Shown here piece by piece: positions 5,670-9,527 of a stretch of 9,527 bases of DNA (positions are counted from its first letter, which is position 1; every line of letters starts with the position of its first letter). Source of the DNA: Fimbriimonadaceae bacterium (GTDB taxonomy: Bacteria; Armatimonadota; Fimbriimonadia; Fimbriimonadales; Fimbriimonadaceae); contig JAIBBE010000225.1 in NCBI GenBank assembly GCA_019694835.1, forward strand, positions 1 to 9,527, in the 5' to 3' direction. The notes under the pieces were generated by a model, which was not told the DNA's origin, made no database searches, and saw nothing but the letters and a program-made list of their open reading frames with translations. Made by a program: the position numbers and the translations under genes.

Positions 5670-5981
5670 ACTGCAGCGACCAACGCATGGGGTCGGGTCG
5701 TAGAGCCGTATGGGGTATGTGGACGGCGGTACCGGGTCGTGCACTCATAGTTCTGCAGTTCCTCTGTGAAGAGCGGCGAATTAGCGGATGTTTCGGCCGC
5801 TTCCAGATCTACGAATCTCCGACCCGGCACCTTGGGGCCTGTACTCACCAAGGCCAGTGGTATGCTTTTGCCTGATGAGTCAAAAACAAAGTCCCAACAA
5901 TGGGCATCGGCGGCAAACTACTCACCTGCACGCGAGCGCATCGCTGATGTAATGGAGTGCTAGCTGCTCAGGGGAATCGAT
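5670..5981. other. 312-nt intergenic region, no confident feature
   Basis: The only open frames here are short and read as composition artefacts. A weak inverted repeat CCTTGG/CCAAGG lies near 5830-5853. TCCCAAC near 5890-5897 is one base from an integron R'' complementary to GTTGGGC at 4754, but no pairing arms or right core follow. A promoter for the DUF262-HEPN operon must lie here or further upstream, but no clear -35/-10 pair is seen. AGGGGAA at 5969-5975 is the ribosome-binding site for the DUF262 gene. Confidence 0.5.
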
Positions 5982-7109
5982 ATGGCATCAACTGCGCGCG
6001 GCATCGAAACGATCAAGTCTGAAGTCGAAGATGGTTACTCCGATGACAGCCTATTCAACATCAAGCCATGGGGCGCTGATCTCTCGTTCCGAGAGCTCAT
6101 TGACAGATACAATCACGACGAGTTAGTAAAACCGGAGCTTCAGCGCAACTATGTCTGGGACCGTCGAGAGGCGTCGCGATTCATTGACTCGCTTCTTCTC
6201 GGGCTCCCGGTTCCAAGCATCTTCCTTGCTCAAACCAAAGCGGAAAAATTGCTTATCATCGATGGCTATCAGCGCATCATGACAGTCCGAGATTTCGTTC
6301 GCGGAATATTCTCCGGTGACGATAAGGCGTTCGCTCTGTCGAGAACTGAGAAGATCAATGCTCGTTGGCGCGGAAAGCAGTTCAGCGAGCTCACGGATGC
6401 CGAGCAGCGCAGGATCAGAAATACCACGATTCACGCAATCATATTCGCTCAGCAAAAGGAACCTCAGACAGACGACACTAGCCTCTTCCAAGTATTCGAG
6501 CGAATTAATACATCAGGGCGAACGCTGACCGCTCAGGAGATTCGCAACTGTGTGGCCCAGGGCGCATTCAACAAACTACTCTTTCGACTTAATGATCTGC
6601 CAACGTGGCGCGCGCTCTTTGGCAGCAAAGAACCAGACCCAAGAATGCGTGATATGGAGCTAATTCTGCGCTTTTTCGCGCTAAGCGCACCATCATTTGC
6701 GAGCGCGAAGGAGAGGCTTTCTCTGCGCCAGCATCTCGATATATTCATGAAGAGCCACGCAGACATAAACGCAACAGTTGAGGAAGAAATGACCTCCCGT
6801 TTCACCGCTATGGTGAATCGCGCACACCGAATGTTCGGCCCATCTGCGTTCCAGAATACGCTTCACTCAAAGGCCGCTACATCTGGCCCAAAGTTCAGTC
6901 CGACGATATTCGACTCAATCTCAATTGCCATAGACATATCGCTCAAGAGTGACGTTGCTGAGCCAATTAATGCGCAAGAGCGGAAATCGTTGCTTCTCAC
7001 TGACGCGGAGTACCGGCGTGTAATAGCTCAAGAGACCATGCGCAAGAGCAGCATCACGAAGCGCATAGAGAAGGCTTGCTACTATCTCTTTTCCGAGAGC
7101 CATGAATAA
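5982..7109 (+). CDS. DUF262-family protein (GmrSD N-terminal/ParB-Srx-like)
   Basis: A 375-residue cytoplasmic protein with a DUF262 domain, the nucleotide- and DNA-handling domain found in GmrSD-type restriction enzymes and other antiphage systems. Key motifs in order: LQRNYVWDRREASRFIDSLL (53-72), GLPVPSIFL (74-82), the active-site box IIDGYQRIMTV (92-102, family consensus DGQQR, here with Tyr), and FERINTSGRTLTAQEIRN (172-189). The rest is helical. It has no DUF1524 HNH nuclease domain, so on its own it is not a complete GmrSD nuclease. The effector is most likely the HEPN protein encoded by the next gene, whose start overlaps this stop. AGGGGAA (5969-5975) supports ATG 5982. Base composition is visibly less GC-rich than the backbone genes, consistent with horizontal acquisition. 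Confidence 0.92.
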   Translation: MASTARGIETIKSEVEDGYSDDSLFNIKPWGADLSFRELIDRYNHDELVKPELQRNYVWDRREASRFIDSLLLGLPVPSIFLAQTKAEKLLIIDGYQRIMTVRDFVRGIFSGDDKAFALSRTEKINARWRGKQFSELTDAEQRRIRNTTIHAIIFAQQKEPQTDDTSLFQVFERINTSGRTLTAQEIRNCVAQGAFNKLLFRLNDLPTWRALFGSKEPDPRMRDMELILRFFALSAPSFASAKERLSLRQHLDIFMKSHADINATVEEEMTSRFTAMVNRAHRMFGPSAFQNTLHSKAATSGPKFSPTIFDSISIAIDISLKSDVAEPINAQERKSLLLTDAEYRRVIAQETMRKSSITKRIEKACYYLFSESHE

Positions 7110-7593
7110 TTCAGACGTCGAGTTGGTGCTGACGCAGTGCCGCTCTGAGCTCACTCATATTCAGGACAGCATTAACGCGTTGGGTGTGACATCTCCTGTT
7201 TCGCCCTACCTGACTAAGTACGCGGTGATCCGCGCATGCGGTGCCGTTGAGGTTTCATTCAAGGCGATTATCGCGGACTTCTGTAACAAGAGAAGCAAAA
7301 AGCAAGTTAAGAGATACATCGCGCTGAAGATTACTCGAAGCTCAACGAACCCTTCACATGGCAAGATCGTCGAGATGTTGAATCAGTTCGATGAGAACTG
7401 GAAGCTTCTATTCAAGGCCAACTTGGGCGCCGATCCTTCAAAGCCACACTTACTCGATTCACTTCAGTCGCTAGTGGATGCGAGGAATGAGTTTGCCCAT
7501 GGCGGAAGCCCAACGTTGAGCATCAATGATGTCATCAAGCACTTTGATCATGCGCGGAAGGTTCTGGAGCACGTTGATCTTGTGGTTGTGTAG
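7102..7593 (+). CDS. HEPN-domain putative ribonuclease paired with DUF262
   Basis: A 163-residue all-alpha protein of the HEPN superfamily, similar in layout to the RiboL-PSP and MAE_28990-type HEPN groups. The decisive motif is LVDARNEFAHGG (125-135), with R128-NEFA-H133 forming RX4H and a polar Asn after the Arg, as in active HEPN RNases. An acidic helix CGAVEVSFKAIIADF (46-60) precedes it. HEPN nucleases dimerise and cut RNA, in many cases tRNA or mRNA, during abortive infection. ATG 7102 overlaps the DUF262 stop by 8 nt (ATGAATAA), so the two are translationally coupled and probably made in matched amounts. The likely role is RNA-cleaving effector or toxin, with DUF262 as sensor or regulator. 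HEPN-DUF262 neighbourhoods are known in defence genomics, but the mechanism of this pair is not. Confidence 0.88.
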   Translation: MNNSDVELVLTQCRSELTHIQDSINALGVTSPVSPYLTKYAVIRACGAVEVSFKAIIADFCNKRSKKQVKRYIALKITRSSTNPSHGKIVEMLNQFDENWKLLFKANLGADPSKPHLLDSLQSLVDARNEFAHGGSPTLSINDVIKHFDHARKVLEHVDLVVV

Positions 7594-7594
7594 T

Positions 7595-7617
7595 CCCGGC
7601 GTAGCTTCGGTGCCGGG
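7595..7617 (+). terminator. Possible terminator hairpin after the DUF262-HEPN operon
   Basis: CCCGGC (7595-7600) pairs with GCCGGG (7612-7617), one base after the HEPN stop codon. It has no T-tract, so it would be a weak intrinsic terminator, or simply an RNA 3'-end stabiliser. Its position directly after the operon is the main support. Confidence 0.35.
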
Positions 7618-7683
7618 TGAGCGGGAAGCCTGCTAGGGTGCCGGTGCGCGCGTTCGGGGTTTTCTCTCGCTGATGGAGTCGAA

Positions 7684-7974
7684 ATGCTGCGGCAGCTGCT
7701 CACCAGCCTTGAACCGGGTAGTCCGCAATCCGCGGCGCCGCGCTTGCTCCGCATGCCGAAGCCCTGCGTAGCGTTGATCGCTCTTTGCATGATGGCGGGT
7801 ATCGTCGTCGCGCAGGATCGTGCACCGGTCACGTCCGGCGTGCCGACCTTTCGCGTGGATCCGGCCTGGCCGTCGATTCCGAACAACTGGCAGTTCGGGC
7901 AAGCGGTGGGCTTCGTACCGGGTTTAGCTTATTTAGCTTGTTTAGCCTATGAGGGAGCTCAACCCTGTTCGTAG
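7684..7974 (+). pseudogene. Truncated beta-propeller (NHL/PAL-like) secreted protein, 5' stump
   Basis: Only the beginning of a gene remains. From ATG 7753 the protein reads MPKPCVALIALCMMAGIVVAQ, a signal peptide, then PTFRVDPAWPSIPNNWQFGQAVG. This is the characteristic opening of periplasmic NHL/six-bladed-propeller proteins annotated as peptidyl-alpha-hydroxyglycine alpha-amidating lyase-like, normally several hundred residues long. After Gly at 7909-7911 the frame runs straight into the ACCGGGTTTAGCTT repeat cluster and stops at 7974 with unrelated residues. No further propeller sequence is found in the next 280 nt. GGAG at 7676-7679 favours an upstream start at 7684; 7753 fits the signal peptide better. 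It is probably a deletion or insertion remnant and non-functional. Confidence 0.75.
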
Positions 7975-8220
7975 AGTGTTCGCTTCGCAAATCAACTCAG
8001 CCTTCTCGGGTGCCGGTGCGCGGGGACCTGGGAACCGGGTTTAGCCTATTTTTCTTGCTTGCTTGCTAGCTGACGGGTGAGAAAAGCGAGACAAGCTAAA
8101 CCCGGTCCGACAACGCACTGTAGGAGCCAATGCGCGAGTTTCGTACCGGAGTTTCGTACCGGGATTAGCTTATTTTGCTTCTTCACGGGCGTTTCGTACC
8201 GGGTTTAGCTTGTTTCGCCT
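7912..8220 (+). repeat. Cluster of ACCGGGTTTAGCTT short repeats with a large inverted pair
   Basis: At least four related units share the consensus TTTCGTACCGGGTTTAGCTT followed by T-rich sequence. Forward copies: 7912-7950; 8034-8061 (AACCGGGTTTAGCC); 8151-8180 (ATTAGCTT variant), preceded by a 12-nt half-copy at 8138; and 8191-8220. A reverse copy lies at 8088-8107, so ACCGGGTTTAGC (8034-8045) and GCTAAACCCGGT (8095-8106) pair perfectly over 12 bp with a 49-nt loop. Within units, TTTAGCTT/TTTAGCCT is iterated, and CTTG is tandemly repeated at 8054-8065. A diverged copy follows the GFA gene (8646-8661). No coding potential. The repeat is not recognised. Confidence 0.75.
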
Positions 8221-8238
8221 TTAACTCGGACGTTAGGT
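8214..8238 (+). other. Possible right half of an integron attC before the GFA gene
   Basis: CCTTTAACTCGGAC followed by GTTAGGT (8232-8238) closely resembles the L'-spacer-R' end of a standard attC, which in aadA reads CTTAACTCAAGC then GTTAGA. GTTAGGT matches GTTRRRY, and the next gene begins 19 nt later. The left half (R''/L'') is not clear upstream: GCTAAAC at 8095-8101 and GTCCGA at 8105-8110 are weak candidates. No ACCTAAC closes a cassette after the GFA gene. A half site or chance resemblance is possible. Confidence 0.35.
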
Positions 8239-8257
8239 CTCGGAGTTCGCAGTCCAC

Positions 8258-8620
8258 ATGTCCTCCCGCCCCATGAAGACCTACCAAGGCTCCTGTCACT
8301 GCGGAGCCGTGCGCTTCGAAGTCGAAACCGACTTCCCGGAGCTCACGATGTGTGATTGCTCGATCTGCAGGAAGAAGAATGCCCTGATGGTCAAGGTGCA
8401 CGAAAGCAAGTTCAGGCTGCTGGCGGGCGAGGAAAGCCTGACGGAGTACCAGTTCCATACCAGAACGGCGAGGCACTTCTTCTGCAAGGTGTGTGGGATC
8501 TACCCCTTTCATCGCAAGCGGGTCACGCCCGACCACTTGGGAATCAACGTGCATTGCCTTGAGGGATTCGACCCTCATGGCATCCCCGTCCGGCAGGCGG
8601 TCGGCGCATCGATGCCGTGA
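8258..8620 (+). CDS. GFA (glutathione-dependent formaldehyde-activating)-family zinc protein
   Basis: A 120-residue cytoplasmic protein of the GFA/CENP-V domain family. Zinc ligands appear in the expected order: GSCHCGAVRFEVE with C13 and C15; MCDCSICRKK with C32, C34 and C37; and FCKVCGIYPFHRKR with C76 and C79. Family members carry one structural and one labile zinc site. Despite the name, the original Gfa reaction (formaldehyde-glutathione adduct formation) is unproven for most members, so the substrate is unknown. ATG 8258 is preceded by GGAG (8242-8245) at a rather long distance; a second ATG at 8273 begins nearer the conserved domain. It stands alone, between the short-repeat cluster and a diverged repeat copy just after its stop. 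Confidence 0.9.
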   Translation: MSSRPMKTYQGSCHCGAVRFEVETDFPELTMCDCSICRKKNALMVKVHESKFRLLAGEESLTEYQFHTRTARHFFCKVCGIYPFHRKRVTPDHLGINVHCLEGFDPHGIPVRQAVGASMP

Positions 8621-8687
8621 GTTGCCGGAGCCTCCAGGTTTCCTTCCGGGTTGAGCTTGTTGCTTTGTTTCCGGCATGATCGATTCT

Positions 8688-8727
8688 CGGCCATTGAATA
8701 GGGCAATGGCCGCAACCCAGTTTGCGG
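8688..8727 (+). promoter_or_regulatory. Mutually exclusive hairpins upstream of the NIPSNAP gene
   Basis: CGGCCATTG (8688-8696) pairs with CAATGGCCG (8704-8712) around a 7-nt loop, a perfect 9-bp stem. CCGCAA (8710-8715) pairs with TTGCGG (8722-8727). The two stems share bases 8710-8712, so they compete. No T-tract follows. They may be a terminator for the GFA gene or an attenuator-like leader for the gene at 8788. No known riboswitch is recognised. Confidence 0.3.
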
Positions 8728-8787
8728 ATCGCGGTTCAACGCCGTTGGTTCGCCAATCCAGAGCTCAAGTCTAGAAAAGAGATCCTC

Positions 8788-9114
8788 ATGCCCACGATTT
8801 ACGAGAAGCGGACTTACTCGGTCACGGTCGGGAAGATGCCGGAAGTGATTCGCCTGTACTCCACGCAGGGGTGGCCGGCGATGGAGGCGGGCGGGTTCTC
8901 CAAGTACCTGGTCGGCTACTTCACGTCGGATACCGGCGAGCTGCACCAGCTCATGCATCTCTGGCGCTTCGACAGCGATGAGGACCGCCGGGAGTTCTGG
9001 AAGCGGCTGTTCGCCGACGAGGCTTTCCTGGCATTTGCGGCGCAGCTCCGCCCGCTGATCAAGACTCAGGAGAACCAGCTGCTGCTTGGCGCGCCTTGGG
9101 GGCCCCATCCTTAG
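8788..9114 (+). CDS. NIPSNAP-family protein
   Basis: A 108-residue protein with one NIPSNAP domain, a dimeric alpha/beta-barrel fold. The opening IYEKRTYSVTVGKMPEVIRLYSTQGWPAME (4-33) and the central YLVGYFTSDTGELHQLMHLWRFDSDEDRREFWKRLFADEAFLAF (40-83) are typical, with the HQLMHLWRF strand and the R-x-F-W helix seen throughout the family. Bacterial members are cytoplasmic and mostly of unknown role, sometimes associated with small-molecule catabolism. ATG 8788 is chosen because AAAAGAGA (8774-8781) is a suitable ribosome-binding site and the domain begins at once. An upstream in-frame ATG at 8722 would add residues without family character. The next gene starts 57 nt downstream on the same strand and may share a transcript. 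Confidence 0.9.
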   Translation: MPTIYEKRTYSVTVGKMPEVIRLYSTQGWPAMEAGGFSKYLVGYFTSDTGELHQLMHLWRFDSDEDRREFWKRLFADEAFLAFAAQLRPLIKTQENQLLLGAPWGPHP

Positions 9115-9171
9115 TGGCAAGAGAAAAGGCCTTGGCTTGTTGAGTGGGTTGAACGAGGAGAGGAGTTCCCT

Positions 9172-9527
9172 ATGTCACGTCAGGACTGGATTCGGATCGT
9201 CACGCTCGCCGCTGCAGCAATTGTCATCGGACCCGCGCAGGCCGCTCAACCGTCGGCACCGGCGCCGAATGCGGCATCAGCCGTGACTGCAGTCCTTCCG
9301 CCGTTGCTGTTCCGTGAAGCCTGGCGGCAGCCGACGCATACCGGAGAGCTGACGGACGAGAACCGACGCATCACGCCGGAAGCGGTCACCAATGCAAACT
9401 TGAAGCTCAACCTGTACGGCACCGACGCCCGCAACATCGGCGTGTACTCCCACGAAGGGCGCCTGGACCTGTGGACAGGGATGACCAGCTCGCCTGTTGC
9501 GGTGACGCTCAGTGACAAGAGCAACTA
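9172..9527 (+). CDS. Secreted protein, N-terminal part (runs off the window)
   Basis: An open frame begins at ATG 9172 with a strong AGGAGAGGAG ribosome-binding site (9156-9165) and continues to the window edge without a stop, giving about 118 residues. Residues ~1-25 (MSRQDWIRIVTLAAAAIVIGPAQA) form a signal peptide, followed by an Ala/Pro-rich linker. The mature part begins PPLLFREAWRQPTHTGELTDENRRITPEAVTNANLKLNLYGTDARNIGVYSHEGRLDLWTGMTSSPVAVTLSDKSN. This resembles hypothetical exported beta-rich proteins with a leading LFREAW motif, but I cannot name the family. The missing C-terminus prevents assignment. It may be co-transcribed with the NIPSNAP gene. Confidence 0.8.
   Translation, partial: MSRQDWIRIVTLAAAAIVIGPAQAAQPSAPAPNAASAVTAVLPPLLFREAWRQPTHTGELTDENRRITPEAVTNANLKLNLYGTDARNIGVYSHEGRLDLWTGMTSSPVAVTLSDKSN

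Noticed and set aside
5766..5963. 65-codon open frame between the secreted protein and the DUF262 gene
   Set aside because: No ribosome-binding site, domain or protein-like pattern. It overlaps another equally poor frame.
7508..7521. GCCCAAC followed directly by GTTGAGC, both integron-core-like and complementary to the GTTGGGC at 4754
   Set aside because: It lies inside the coding sequence of the HEPN gene (residues ~136-140), and the two cores abut with no room for attC arms, so it is probably chance.

Overview
The window comes from a GC-rich proteobacterial chromosome. A yffB-type ArsC/Spx-like protein beside a diguanylate cyclase, with GFA and NIPSNAP enzymes and a periplasmic metallo-hydrolase, suggests a soil or water gammaproteobacterium. 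That is an inference from gene content, since no rRNA or other taxonomic marker is present. No tRNA, rRNA, CRISPR array, transposase or integron integrase was seen.

Host backbone genes alternate with accessory insertions. (1) 127-1047: an exported metallo-beta-lactamase-fold hydrolase. (2) 1076-1436: the first copy of a ~360-bp structured repeat. (3) 1478-2836: two integron-type gene cassettes, one encoding an unknown 217-residue protein and one a GNAT acetyltransferase, separated by a textbook 61-bp attC site at 2172-2232. (4) 2956-4388: backbone again, a GAF-like/GGDEF diguanylate cyclase with an intact inhibitory site, then yffB. (5) 4401-4756: the second copy of the structured repeat. (6) 4767-5669: a HEPN-like protein starting 7 nt after a GTTGGGC motif, then a small secreted protein. 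(7) 5982-7593: an overlapping pair of less GC-rich genes, a DUF262 (ParB/sulfiredoxin-like, GmrSD-N-type) protein and a HEPN protein with an RX4H ribonuclease motif. This is a likely antiphage or abortive-infection unit. (8) 7684-8257: the 5' stump of a beta-propeller (NHL-type) secreted protein, cut off by a cluster of short ACCGGGTTTAGCTT repeats. (9) 8258 to the end: a GFA-family enzyme, a NIPSNAP protein and the start of a secreted protein.

The evidence for integron-type capture is internal. Cassette 1 begins with GTTAGGC and its attC begins with the exact complement, GCCTAAC. Cassette 2 begins with GTTCGGC and ends with the exact complement, GCCGAAC. A circular cassette would rebuild a matched attC in each case. 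No integrase is in view, so these are orphan cassettes or a distant part of a larger array.

The most unusual feature is the ~360-bp repeat. Both copies lie 3' of a host gene, contain long internal inverted repeats, and lose similarity exactly at a CAG-TT junction. In the second copy that junction is also a consensus integron core site next to an accessory gene. The repeat may be a mobile element or a non-canonical landing site for gene cassettes. The DUF262-HEPN pair is the strongest functional candidate for a defence system.
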